A DNA stretch of 64,000 nucleotides from NCBI GenBank assembly GCA_030544215.1, contig JARZZO010000009.1, forward strand, positions 53,129,129 to 53,193,128, written 5' to 3'. Positions within the stretch are counted from its first letter, which is position 1. The number at the start of each line of letters is the position of its first letter. Positions 35,646 to 48,021 of the stretch are shown piece by piece. The translations under genes and the position numbers were made by a program. Below the pieces are notes generated by a model. That model was not told the origin of the DNA and ran no database searches. It saw only the letters and a program-made list of their open reading frames with translations. This stretch comes from Zantedeschia hybrid cultivar (Eukaryota; Streptophyta; Magnoliopsida; Alismatales; Araceae).

Positions 35646-38324
35646 TCTATAGTAGGATTCGAATGTCAATAGTAATATTATTAAATGCTGATGATGCAAG
35701 ATCTACGTGTCGATCAAACAAGATGGATAATAGGATGTATGAAAATGGTGGATAAGTCAGCCCATTCCCATGCAACGTCGAGCATGGACGAAAGAAGCTT
35801 CACTTCCTGGGAACTCCAACCTAGCCCATCATCCATCGTGGATTCTCGTGCCATAAAAAATTATGCATCTAGAATAGCAAGAAAGAAAAAAAAATGTTCT
35901 TTCCATATTAAGAATCTTTCTAGAAAGAAAAAAAAAAATCCCATCACCTGCCTTGCTTTCTCTGTAAGAAAATTATCTGTCAATCTTCAAATTTTTACGC
36001 TCTCAATCCTTTTTATAAAAAATAAAATATCACAATAATCGTGGATTACCATTATCTTTAATTGTTATCCAATCACTTCTCTGTGGGGCTGATCCTGTGG
36101 GGCTTATCCTATGAGCGGATGAGTAAACAGGTCATTTACATAAAAAGATACGTTCGCGTCAAATCATTCGTATATGAGTGGGGGGATACTGAATGGTAAC
36201 TGGCCGAGGATAAATAAATTATTTGTCATAAAAAATGGACGAGTACGAGTAAATAGGATATTTATCATAAAGAGATAGGTGAATGTCAAGTTTACTTTAT
36301 ATGAGTGGAGACATATCTAAGAGATCCAAATGAAGATAAACAGATTATTTGTCATAAAAAAATAAATTAGTGTCAAATTTTTGTTGTCTTTGTGTGAGTA
36401 GGAAGATTCAAAGATTTAGGTTAAAATGGTTTAGAAGATCTAAAGATTGACTGGAGAAGTAGATGACATAAGCAGATAATTTTGGCAAAAATGATGGTCG
36501 GTGTGGGTTTTTTATGAAGAGACATACACTAGTAAGATGAAATAAAATAAGACTGAGATGAAAGAAACTCAGAATGGATGGACGAGCCCGAAACGCCAAT
36601 TCTTATCATCTCATCTGGGTCGTCCTAACCGCTTCGTTCGTCACCTGTCCCCGAAATGCGCCTCGACGAGGAAAAGAACAAAAACTACACAAAGTAGAGA
36701 GTCCAAACACGAAACCTATCTGCTCAGGATAAGCCACACACAGTAGTAAGGTTACATAAGCCACACAGCACGTAGTATGGTTGAACAAGAAGACGTCTAC
36801 TAGGGCTGTCAAAGCGCGAATAGGGAACGGATATCATAGTATTCGATTCCGTTCGGTTTAATATTATCTGAATATTTGATTTTTAATATTATCTGACGGA
36901 TAATAAATTTTTTCATCTCAATTCGACTATGTCGGATAGCATCCGAATTCAGATAGGAATTCGAATACTTGATTATTTGAACTTTGTTTTATAATTTAAT
37001 GACTTGTAAATTTTATTCATTATATAATTCATGAATATTAGATTAAAATTAATAAATATCAAGTTATAAACATCTGGATAAATTTTAAATAACTTAAATA
37101 CTTTATTAAATATGCTTTAAATAATAACAAATGACAAACAATTTATCTAAATAAGTAAAATCATTTGACAATAAACTTTATTATTATTATTATTCAACAC
37201 GTCTTAAGCATACTTCAAATATCAAATTATCGTTTACTTAAACAGTTTAATATCATTAAAATTAGAACTTATCAAAATACATAATCGGTCAGATAATAAT
37301 CGGAACGGATATCTATTTTTCGTTTCCACTTCGAATATAAGTTGAATAATTAAACGAATATTCGGATATGTCTGTCGGATATTTTAATCAAATAAATATC
37401 CGACTAATCGGATGCGGATGCGAATCGGAGTCACGTGAGAGCATTGGAAATTGATGAACGCTTTGGAGAAAATCGTATGTTATGCCGATTTAGGGGATAT
37501 GAGGATCCATGCATGGCTTATAAGTCTGTTAAAGTGTTCATAACTATTTAAGTCCCGCACCGATAGCATGGGTCAGGTAATGAGCTAGTTTTACTATTTA
37601 TTATCAATTATTCGAATATTGTTCCAGAATCAGCTCATACTCAACAAATTATCGACTGCGTCGACCTCCATATTTTAGATCCTATGTAATTAATTTTAGC
37701 CTGGACGTGAAAAGCCAGTCTTACGTTTGTTGCAGGCGAATGAGGGTTTAAGTCCAACCAACACTAGTTTCTTACCAGCAAACTATATATGACCTTGTGG
37801 TATACATAGATACGTTGATGCAGAGGTGTACATATATGATCACCATGGTTTGCGAATTAAGAAAATGCTAATAATTAAGCGAGAGTATTACCAACATTTG
37901 GATTTCTGTAATATTAATTTTTAAACGTCCACCTACTGTTCAACATGAAAAACTGATGGAAAAGACGAGTTTGATCCACGTGGAAATGTTGGACGTTGCA
38001 TGCATGCAAGATTAATCACTCAGACAGCAGCTGGCACGTAACGTTGCGACCATCTGATGACCATCAGACAGCTGTCAATAGTGGATGATTAACAAGGGAG
38101 AGGCTTAATGCATGGTCCAGCGATGGCTGTGGCCGCATGCGTACGTGTGGATGAACCGTCCTGGTCTGCTACTGCTAGTGTCCAAGTCTTTGATACTTGT
38201 ATTCCGTGGGAACCATGGAGTGTTGAACTCTCCAAGCAGAAGAGAGGACTACTGGCGTAGGAAAAAAATCCACTACCTCAAAATTGCGACCATATCAATA
38301 ATCAATAGTGCACGAAAGTACTGG
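35646..38324. other. Intergenic DNA right of the CACTA
   Basis: No gene is recognisable. It contains the degenerate tandem repeat at 36105-36410 and an AT-rich block at 36800-37430 with many CGGATAT/GAATATTCGGATA words, probably an old unclassified element. Confidence 0.45.
36105..36410. repeat. Degenerate tandem repeat, 3-4 units
   Basis: The recurring core RATAARYARRTYATTTRYCATAAA occurs near 36120, 36210, 36255 and 36335, followed by GTCAAATY...ATATGAGTGG-type sequence in some units. Units differ in length and are much diverged. Confidence 0.5.
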
Positions 38325-38337
38325 AAGAAAAGAAATA

Positions 38338-38564
38338 GTTTTTTTTTTGAAACATAGTACAGTGGTTAAGGACTCAACTTAACTATATGAGGACCTGGGA
38401 TCGAATCCCAGCCCTCTCCGCCCACCCCAAACCCCTTTCAATAAACGTCCGAAACGGACGGAAACCATGAAGAGGAGGAGGACGCGGCGCAAGTGGAACT
38501 CGCGTCACACGCCCAGCCCAAAACGTCGGGATGCCTACCACTACGCCGAAGGCGTACAGACAAA
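38338..38564 (-). mobile_element. SINE-like retroposon
   Basis: About 227 bp flanked by the 13-bp direct repeat AAGAAAAGAAATA (38325-38337 and 38565-38577). On the minus strand the element ends in a poly(A) run (T-run at 38339-38349). Near its minus-strand 5' end are a box-A-like GTAGTGGTAGGCATCC and, about 35 nt later, a box-B-like GAGTTCCAC, as expected of a tRNA-derived SINE. A palindromic GGGATTCGATCCC lies further 3'. It lies about 2.3 kb upstream of the isocitrate lyase gene. Confidence 0.75.
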
Positions 38565-38577
38565 AGAAAAGAAATAC

Positions 38578-40013
38578 TTGCATAAATACTTTCTCAAACT
38601 TAAATGTGCAGACTGACCATGGTACGTAGGGCATGTATGTTACTGTTAGGGATATGATCCGTATTCCTTCCAAGATTTTAAAACCCACATGTCGATAAGA
38701 GTATCCTTTAGCTACGCGAGGCCAGCCATTCCCTTATGACTCTGTTTGAGAAACCTTGAGGAGTATAAATTTGGGGAAATTTAGATTTAAATGATGATGA
38801 AATCAGTATTTTTAAAATTTGAATTCGTCTTAATACTTAAATGAGATTTAGCATGTGAAAAGGATAAGGAGATTCAGAATATTAAATACGCAATGTTAAA
38901 TACTCTTTTTTCCAGTCATTTAAAAAAATAAAAAACAAAAAAAAAATATCTTTAAGTTCTTTAAGGTGAAAGTTACAAAGTAAAAGAATATTAAATACTC
39001 TGATAATAAATTTGTACGTTATCTTTCCTTTTTAGGATGGCACGGAAATCTAGATATGCCCTCTCTTTTTGTCTAATATATAGTCACAGTATGTTTTTTC
39101 TCAATTTTACTCTTTTTTTTTATTTAAGAAAGATTCTTACAGGATTTTTAGAAAATGATGTATGGACTCGAATAAATAAAGTCTATCAAAAAGCGTTTTC
39201 AAATGGAGCTAATAGATGCCCCTCCATAATCATTTACATAAATTGTAGGTTTGGTAACGAAATAAACCTGGAATAAGATATAGAATAAGATTTGGATTCT
39301 ATATTTCACTTTGACAACTTAAGATCGAAAAGCACTTGGATTATGTTTGAATGATAATAAAGGCTGAATAGGGACACGAATTTTTCTTTGTGATAAAATA
39401 AGAGACATTTTTAATGTTTAACATTCTCATTTTATCTCTTATTCACTTTTCTAAATGTCAATTTTGAAGAATAATAATTTCCCATTCTATTGTAGAATGA
39501 TATATTTTTAACCAAATTGAAAACTCAAAAGACTCAAGAACGTGTTATAGGTAGAATCTATGTCCTTATATAGTCTAGACTGTCTTATCTACTCATTACC
39601 AAACCAAGGCTTATACATCCTAGACTTGTTATCTTCCATCAAAGATCTTGCCTTTTAGGATAATCCGATACTTCACCGTCTTCTTGACGCTACAACCTCT
39701 CACTACTCTGCAGTTAACCTTCTAGTTCTAATGAAAAGTTGATTTGTCCAGATTACCTACAGTAAGAGATGGCGTGAAAGGGTTATTTTTATCAATTAAT
39801 TAATATCCTTTTCTTAGAATATTGCTTTGTTATAATATTGATTCTGATTTTTATAGTATTATACCTTAAAATATTAATATTATAATTGATATACAAGGAA
39901 TATAAAAAGTAATAGCTGAAAGAGAGAGAAATTTAGGAGTATAGGAGGGATAAGAGATGAAGTGTTGTGGCTTTCGAAGGCTGAACAATAAATTTTTTAT
40001 TATAAGTTTGGAC
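38578..40013. other. Intergenic DNA upstream of isocitrate lyase
   Basis: AT-rich sequence with several T- and A-runs. I see no gene, repeat array or clear element ends in it. Confidence 0.4.
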
Positions 40014-40293
40014 TTGTAATAAGTTTGTTCGCAATAATTTCATATTAACCACTCTTTTAACTATATTTTATTATTTTATATACCATTATAAAATAACATA
40101 TCTAAAATATGCCTTTTTGGTGAATTTTTTATACATACATATATATATATGTATCAAACATGCCATTTTAATAGTGTCGGAACATTAGGCACATTAAGAC
40201 GGTATGTAGGATTGTATTTAAAGAAGGATGTCAATTTTTAGAATTTAACATAAAAGAGTGGTTGATATGAAGCTATCCCAATTTGTTATAACC
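40014..40293. repeat. Foldback element in the isocitrate lyase upstream region
   Basis: TTCATATTAACCACTCTTTT at 40039-40058 is inverted at 40253-40273 (AAAAGAGTGGTTGATATGAA), and weaker pairing extends outwards to about 40014 and 40293. A second, overlapping inverted pair is AAAATATGCCTTTTTGGTG (about 40099) and CACAAAAAGGCATATTTT (about 40419). Probably one or two old MITEs ending about 450 bp upstream of the TATA box. Confidence 0.6.
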
Positions 40294-40745
40294 TGCAGTC
40301 TCCTCGTACATAAATATAGAAAATGATAAGATATATATGTATAAAACAGATGCTATACATAATAATATCAGAATTATTACCGACACAAGTATGAAAAGTA
40401 TGTTATAATCAAACATTCCACAAAAAGGCATATTTTAATAGCCCATTAGACATTCTAGAAGGAGAGGAGGGTACGTGTGCAAATATGTCGCTTGTGAGGT
40501 AATTATGCATTTTAGAATGGGAACACGATTCATCCTTGCGCATGCCATATACGTACTCACCGACATCCATGCTGGTCTCCAAAAAAATTTTAAAAAAAAG
40601 CATGAATGCACCAGCACGAAAGCCTACTTTTTCTCTTTATCCACATGATAGGGATGACAAATCTGATATGTATGTATTTTTTTGAAAAAAATTATTCTGA
40701 AAATTTTAGCAACTATTATTGACGTGGGATGTGATCTCGTTTCTT

Positions 40746-40753
40746 CTATAAAT
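40746..40753 (+). promoter_or_regulatory. TATA box of isocitrate lyase
   Basis: CTATAAAT stands about 100 bp before the start codon in exon 1, leaving a 5' untranslated region of roughly 75 nt. No other TATA-like word is as well placed. Confidence 0.6.
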
Positions 40754-40852
40754 TGGAAGGAGCTACGGAAGCCCTCTGTGAGTTAGCTCGTAGTGAGGAA
40801 TTCGGAACTTGAAAGCTAAGAGAGCCTCTCGACGAGGGTTCCGTTCTTCTCC

Positions 40853-43800
40853 ATGGCCCCCTCTCTCGCAGTGCCTTCAATGGTTAGTTTTGTTTCCTTC
40901 CTTCTACAGTTCTGTACATAGTTTTCCACAACACTAGTTCTTCTGCCTTACTCTCCATGGTTATGGTATAAGATTTTTCCAAATAACGTCGAATCATCAT
41001 AACAGTTGAACTCTTCTAGCTACTAAAGAGATTTCTGCTGTTTCTCTTCCCACAACCAGTTTGCAACCAGCCATGACTGAATGACAGGCAGATCGTGTGG
41101 TTGTGGGATCCTAATAGTTTTTTTTTTTTTTTTTAAATAAAAAAAGAATGTTGGGTGTCTTTTATGAAGAATTTCTGTGAGTTCTATACTCCTGAAGTAA
41201 GATTTGCTTATGGTGACCAACAAGGAAGATACTTATCTAACGAGAAGAGTCCCCAAGAAGCTAACAACTTGTTAATCTTATTCTGTCATCATCTCAAACG
41301 TAAGTTTCCACAGGACAGATCTTTAATTCCTTGTACATAATTAAGAGATTAAATTGAAGAATGAGTGATAGACTCGTTAACAAATTTTGAACACGATGAA
41401 TCAAATAAGTACATGCTCTGCTTGATAAAATAAAAATGGAAACTCGTTTTAAAGACGGACCCATGTGTGGACACGTACGCTCATTAATTTAGGGGGAGGG
41501 ATGGGACATCTCTAATGACCTCACTGGGTCTACGACCCTGCATCTGCATAAGAGTTTGGATCACCTCAGTAGGAGGTTGGTCTGAACTCCCTCAGTACCC
41601 ACTGGGGGAGGGGGGCTACACGCAGTGGGGCCCAGATGAAGTATTTTTCGAATTTTAAATTCGAACCTCCCCCAGTGAGTACTGATTGAGTTCGGACCAA
41701 CCTTCTACTGAGGTGATCCGAACTCTCTGCATAAATAGGTTCAAAAGTTTGACAATATAAAAAGGGGTGAGGATTCCTCTTAGTATGAGTTACAGTCAGT
41801 GGAAGAAATTTTTCATAAAAAACTTTTTTCAAAAATGAAAAAAGCACTATATGAGGTGATTCTTTGAAATTTTTCCGTTTTTTTACTGACTAGGTCTAAT
41901 CTAAATCTGAACGTACAGAATCACTATTCATATAGAAAGGGAGAACCACCTCATATACGGCGTGGAGTTTGCACTGGTGGGATTACTAATTTATCTTAAC
42001 CTGAACTCCCACCTCTTTTCCCTTACCCTTCCACCTAAAATATAAAAATTTTCACTGTCCTCCTCACGTTTATTCATCTGAATCTTTTAAACTCTTGTTA
42101 GACTTATATATACTTACTAACATAATCGATGTTGTTAGCATAATAAATAATTAAACACTTGTTTTTTTCTGACCAGAAATGATTACACACTTGTTAGCTC
42201 TTCATTAACTAATGATACATGTGTACATCTATCTCTGCTAGATAATGGAGGAGGAAGGGAGGTTCGAGGCGGAGGTGGCGGAGGTGCAGGCGTGGTGGAA
42301 CATGGAGCGCTTCAAGCTGACCCGCCGCCCCTACTCTGCGCGGGACGTGGTGTCCCTGCGGGGCACCCTCCGCCAGAGCTACGCCTCCAACCGGCTCGCC
42401 AAGAAGCTGTGGCGCACCCTCAAGACCCACCAGGCCAACGGCACCGCCTCCCGCACCTTCGGGGCCCTCGACCCTGTCCAGGTCGCCATGATGGCCAAGC
42501 ACCTCGACACCATCTACGTCTCCGGCTGGCAGTGCTCCTCCACCCACACCACCACCAACGAGCCCGGCCCCGACCTTGCCGATTACCCCTACGACACCGT
42601 CCCCAACAAGGTCGAGCACCTCTTCTTCGCCCAGCAGTTCCACGACCGCAGGCAAAAGGAGGCCCGCATGGCTATGAGCCGCGAGGAGAGGGCCCGGACC
42701 CCGTATGTTGACTACCTCAAGCCCATCATCGCCGACGGAGACACCGGCTTTGGCGGCACCACTGCCACTGTCAAGCTCTGCAAGCTCTTCGTGGAGCGTG
42801 GCGCGGCGGGCGTCCACATCGAAGACCAGTCGTCCATGACCAAGAAGTGCGGCCACATGGCCGGCAAGGTGCTGGTCTCGGTGGGCGAGCACATCAACCG
42901 GCTGGTGGCGGCGCGGCTCCAGTTCGACATCATGGGAGTGGAGACCGTGCTGGTGGCGCGCACCGACGCCGTGGCCGCCAACCTGATCCAGACCAACGTC
43001 GACGCCAGGGACCACCAGTTCATCCTGGGCGCCACCAACCCCGCGGTCAGCGGCGCCGGCCTCGCGGTGCTCCTGGCGGAGGCCACGGCTGCAGGCAAGT
43101 CCGGCGCCGAGCTCCAAGCCATCGAGGACCAGTGGCTCGCCACGGCCCAGCTGAAGACCTTCTCCGACTGCGTCAAGGACGCCATCAACAGGCTCAACGT
43201 GGGGGAGGACGAGAAGAGGCGGCGGCTGGGCGACTGGGCAAGGATGTCCACCTACGACCGGTGCCTCTCTAACGAGCGGGGCAGGGAGATCGCCCGGAAG
43301 CTGGGCCTGGGCTCGCTCTTCTGGGACTGGGACCTGCCCAGGACGAGGGAGGGGTTCTACCGCTTCAAGGGGTCGGTGGCGGCGGCCGTGGTGCGGGGTC
43401 GTGCCTTTGCTCACCACGCCGACATCATCTGGATGGAGACGTCGAGCCCGGACTTGGCGGAGTGCACGGAGTTCGCGCAGGGGGTTAAGGCAGGGTGCCC
43501 GGAGACGATGCTGGCCTACAACCTGTCGCCGTCCTTCAACTGGGACGCGTCGGGGATGAGCGACGCGGAGATGAGGGAGTTCATACCGAAGATAGCGCGG
43601 CTGGGGTTCTGCTGGCAGTTCATCACGCTGGCGGGGTTCCACGCCGACGCGCTGGTGGTGGACACCTTCGCCAGGGACTTCGCCCGCAGGGGGATGCTGG
43701 CGTACGTGGAGAGGATACAGCGGGAGGAGAGGAAGAACGAGGTGGACACGCTCGCGCACCAGAAGTGGTCCGGCGCCAACTACTACGACAGGTACCTCAA

Positions 43801-44059
43801 GACCGTCCAGGGCGGCATCTCCTCCACCTCGGCCATGGGCAAAGGTAGAAGAAGAAGAACCGCATAATTTGCTCTGTTTGCTTACTCCTTATGAGCGCTG
43901 CTGCATCTCTCTCTCCCTCTCTCTCTGTGGTCATCCAGTGTTCTTGTGTACGTACTTGCAGGAGTTACGGAGGAGCAGTTCAAAGAGACGTGGGCCGGGT
44001 CTGGGACGGCGGAGGCGAACGGTGGTGGCACCGCCGTGGTCGCCAAGTCGAGGATGTAG
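40853..44059 (+). CDS. ICL: Isocitrate lyase, glyoxysomal (3 exons)
   Basis: Exons 40853-40882, 42242-43844 and 43962-44059 join to 1731 nt, 576 aa. Exon 1 gives MAPSLAVPSM and exon 2 continues IMEEEGRFEAEVAEVQAWWN, which matches the N-terminus of plant isocitrate lyases; the ATG at 42245 is internal. The active-site motif KKCGH is present (SSMTKKCGHMAGKVL), as are the metal-binding ADGDTGFGG region and the ASRTFGALDP and SGWQCSSTHTTTNEPGPDLA blocks. The enzyme splits isocitrate to glyoxylate and succinate in the glyoxylate cycle, used when stored oil is turned into sugar. The last three residues, SRM, are a type 1 peroxisome-targeting signal. The borders are GT-AG (GTTAGT...GCTAG, GTAGAA...TTGCAG). 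Third codon positions are very GC-rich. It looks intact and is the only complete host gene seen here. Confidence 0.97.
41551..41726. mobile_element. MITE in isocitrate lyase intron 1
   Basis: A 176-bp foldback starts AGAGTTTGGATCACCTCAGT and ends ACTGAGGTGATCCGAACTCT. The terminal inverted repeats pair for about 70 bp, through CACTGGGGGAGG. Both sides carry CTGCATA (41544-41550 and 41727-41733); counting the adjoining T gives 8 bp, the size for hAT elements. It lies in the middle of the 1359-bp first intron. Confidence 0.85.
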
Positions 44060-44170
44060 AGGATTGGACAGAGTGCTTAATTCTTCGTTCCTCATGGATT
44101 AAGGAGGAGATTTATCTGTTCCTGTGCTTATGAGGGTGATGCAGAATAATAGAAAATTTATAATAATAAT
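44060..44170 (+). other. 3' untranslated region of isocitrate lyase
   Basis: After the TAG stop, AATAAT occurs near 44146 and again within TTATAATAATAATTCC near 44162. Both are plausible plant poly(A) signals. The exact cleavage site cannot be read from sequence. Confidence 0.5.
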
Positions 44171-47100
44171 TCCTTGGGGTTAGTGGTGGGCTTCTTATTT
44201 TTGTTTTGGGGCCCAAGAAGAAAAATGGGATTTGCTTTCAGTACATGGTTCAGGGTTTCTAAGACTGTCTACTTCCTTGGGATGCATTAATATTGTTTGG
44301 TCCCTGTTTTCAGGACGTTTCATGACATATCATATCAAATGAAGCTACAATCTTGCGTTAGTTGTGGTTGCTTCCTTGGTAGCAATTCTTTCTCTCTCTC
44401 TTCGAATTTTGCTTACGTAGAATGAGACGAGGGAGAGAGGTTATAATTAATTTTAATTTGTTACAAAAGTTAATTCTATTATAACAACTTCACTTTTTCT
44501 TCAATCTTGAAAGTTCTCTCTTTATAACTTTTAGTTGGAAGTTAAAACACAAAGAAAATACTATATAAATGACTTTTAATATCTAATGACTTCCATAAAA
44601 AATAACTAAAAAAAAATACAAAAATACTTCCAAATGAAAACTGCGTCAAACACGACCTAGGCAGGATCATGCAATGAAACGAAAAGAGGGTAATTTGAAG
44701 AATACAAGGTAATACTTTAAGGATTTTCCTTAATAAAGTGGGAAAGATATCTCCTCCTTTTTTGGGGTCAAACTTAGGATGTAGGAGTAAGAATTGGACA
44801 TTTTTTTAGCCAGCAATCATACTGTTTAGAGTCTTTGACATCTACGCCCTTTGTTGGGTGCCTCATGGACTATGTACACTGACGTGCTTGAGGCATTGAC
44901 TTCAGAACAAGGCCTTTGTCACTTTCATAAGGAAGTGGCGCTTAATGGTCTTGTCTTTGATGAGTCCAGCTCCTATAAGTGAAGTGGGGATGGACTTGAG
45001 CAAGTGCAAACGGGAGGAGGGAGCTTTTCCAAAAAACCACTCATAGGGAATGGAAAAAGGTGCACGGGAGGGGTTGTTTTGAAAAACTCATCTCTCTGCA
45101 CTTATAAAGTTCCATCCTCACTTACACTCGGAGGATCTGGATTTGTCTTTGTTTGGCCTGAAGTGATGATACCATCAGCCTACCTATCTTGTTCCTTGTA
45201 GGTAGGAAAAATTATTGAATTTGAGGAAGTATCACTCTATCAGAGGAGTATTCCAAAGAAAAAGACAACTATAGTCATTGGTATTGTGTCCCCTCTCCAG
45301 TGGTATTGTACTTCCTATGTATCTTTGAAGCAATCATAGACCTTCCACATTATGCTTCCTAGTGTGTTTAGATATTAACAAATCCAAAGGCTCAAATTAC
45401 TCGCATGGAGTTCCTCCAGTCACCCCCCCCTCCCTTGCATCTTCCTCCAGTCTCCCCCAATCACCTCTCCCCCACATCTTCTTCCTCTCACTTTTCCTCA
45501 TCCGTCTCTTACATCTGCCCAGCACAACTGCACGGCTTCTCCCTTCCTACCCCTCATCTGGGATTGGATCCCCTCTTCTTTTGCTCACCTCATGCTTCTT
45601 CCTTAGAGGCAATCGTCGTCGTCGTCCTCCTCCTCCATTCGCCCCACTCCGCAGCAAATGCTGGCCAAATTGAGATCATCCACCCGCCCACTCCCTCGCC
45701 CAGTCCCCTAATGAGTGGGGTGCTTCCTCCTTCTCCTTGTCGCCCTTGATTGTTGGCATTTTCTTTTCTTTTGGTTTTTGGTCTCTAGATTTTGACGTCG
45801 AAGAATAATATAGTTCGATTTGGTACGTACGTGACTTAGGATCGAGCATGGAGGAGTGAGGGGGACAGTGGTGGTGGAGGGAGATGGTGGGTATCCCCAC
45901 ATGGTTGTGGTTGGCGAAGGTGGCAAGGTTGTTGTGGGCACTGAAGAACTGGGGAGTCCACCCAACACCGGTGGCAGATCTATCTCGATGGTAGATCCAT
46001 AGACTCCGGCAAAAGCAGCGGCATGCAATCCTACATCTTTTCTTCCTATCTTAATGGCAGACCTTGTCTCATCATCTTAATGGTAGATCCCTGGACGGCG
46101 GCAATAGTAGCCACATGCAATCCACGAGCGGCGGCGACGAGGAGAACGACTCCGACAGGCTACTCCATCTCCGCCTTCTTCAACACCCACAGAGGCCTTG
46201 CCGCCCTCTTCCATAAAAACTACGCTGGAATACCCAACACCACCATCCCCCAGTACTCCTCCATGCAGTCCTCGATCTCGTTCATTAATTTTGAAGTTGC
46301 AGAGAAAAGTAGTGAAGTAATTTCAGGCTCGGCACCTAATCGAGTTACTGTTTGAACCTTTTCTTGGCTATGCAGTTCATTCATTAATTTGGTTGGGACA
46401 AGTCCATGTAGATCAGTTGATAATACCAATTCTTATACTTTGACACAGTGCATGAAATGTTTGTATTTATGGATTTGAATTCCAATACATGAATTCGAGA
46501 TTATTTTTCTCTTTAGTGACAATGAATAGTCAAGGTAGGAAATTATCACCAATTGTAAAATGGCTTATGTACTTTTGCTAGCAAACTAGAAAGTGACTCC
46601 TAATTCTTGAAATTTTAACTCAGCTATATCAATCTACCACGAGCTTGAGTAATTATCTTGAAAAATGGGTTAAGTTGAACAAAAAGAATAGCTTGGGTGG
46701 CTGCTAATATACTATCTAATAGTTTCGACTGTCATTTAACTGCCCAGGCTCGGTTCAACCATCACAGATAGTTGATGTGAACCTTATTTTCCAATGACTT
46801 GAGATGAGCTTTCTTTGATGAATATATACCATTTGTGTGAACTTTGTTTAATGTGAATTGATGTTCTTGTGCTTACCCTATAGCCTCAAAATTACTATTG
46901 TTGCAATTGATTTCTACCTTCTGCTAACGATCGATTCATGCAAGAAATTTCTATTCTTTTAGATCTTACTAACATTACGATCAGCTATTGTTTGTTTGTT
47001 TAATCTAGTGGTAGATGATCTGGACCTTTCGACTGATGCTCGCCTAGGCAAATTGCCCCTAGAAAGTTGGTATTGGATACTTTGAAGTGGCATTCTAAGA

Positions 47101-48021
47101 TAGAGGATGTCTTCCACAGCCAAAGGGAGATGCAAAGCGAGATGCCCATTTCTTCTGTGGCGGTGTTGCGATGGATCCCTTTAATGAAATAAATCCAGAT
47201 AGCTAGTTAATCATCTTTGTTTTCTATTGTAGATGACCAAGACTATGTGATGTATAAACATTTCAACTTTGAATATCTGCTGTGTAATCTTAATTTGTTT
47301 ATTTTGTGGTCTGCTATGACAAGTTGAATAATAGATATTGTCCAAACCAAATTTGCAATTACTTCCTTCTCTTTTTTCTTTTCAATGTATGAAATTCAAA
47401 GTAGATAACTCTTGGCATGCTTAAAAAATGACTGTTGTAGTCAATGACTTCCTTTTTCTTCAATTGAGATTTGGAATGATTTCCTTTTTTTTCAATGTAT
47501 GAAGTTCATAAGTTCAAATTAAATAACTGACTATTGTACTTAGTTGTTTAGTGAATTAGATGAAAGTTGATTGCTTCTCCATCAGTTCGCCTTTTCAACA
47601 GTTCTTTTCTCTCTTGTATCACATAATATTCTAGTTGGAAAAGGTCTGAGAACTTGGACCTTTCTCCTTTATGTGCCATAGATGATGACTGAACTTCTAA
47701 AAGTGAGATCTTCAATTGATAAGGCCTTCCACATATTATTTATTCATTGATAGCTTTATTGAAAGCTAATTTATGGTTTAAACCTTATAGTTCCTATAAG
47801 TAGAAATCACAATGCAAAATGAATCACTGATTTTTTTTTTCATCTAAGTTCAAATCTAACACCATCCACATCCATATATGTGACTCATGCAAGCTTTGAA
47901 ATTACTGACTGGTGTTACCCTTACTTTCCAAAACTGCGTACCCTGCATTTGATTATGTTTCCTCTCAAAAGCGTCTAAAATTTGATGAAATTATGTTTGT
48001 GCTTAGTTTATAGGTTCATAG
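44171..48021. other. Intergenic DNA without an assignable gene
   Basis: Short open frames at 45362-45749 and 46023-46355 owe their length to CT-rich and GC-rich composition, and I recognise no protein in them. A CCTCC-rich tract at 45420-45560 and GGCGGCGACGAGGAG at about 46127 could belong to an unannotated gene, but no domain or splice structure supports it. A foldback lies at 44970-45135. Confidence 0.4.
44970..45135. repeat. Imperfect foldback, possible MITE
   Basis: AAGTGAAGTGGGGATGGACTT near 44977 pairs with AAGTTCCATCCTCACTTACA near 45106, and pairing continues inwards through AAGTGCA and the CCCGTG/CGGGAGG region. Arms are about 60 bp and diverged. No target duplication was found. 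Confidence 0.5.

Noticed and set aside
38396..38412. A tRNA gene, from the box-B-like GGGATCGAATCCC
   Set aside because: No cloverleaf forms around it. The sequence is part of the SINE-like insertion with its own target duplication.
42209..43759. A 516-codon open frame on the minus strand across isocitrate lyase exon 2
   Set aside because: It is antisense to a strongly conserved enzyme whose third codon positions are nearly all G or C, which removes stops from other frames. The product has no domain.
45362..46429. Possible small host gene between isocitrate lyase and the copia element
   Set aside because: Frames of about 60-110 codons overlap on both strands, none with a recognisable domain or supporting splice sites.
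46005..48021. A possible non-coding transcript with several splice-like sites
   Set aside because: GT and AG words are frequent in AT-rich plant DNA; no consistent exon chain or conserved product emerges.
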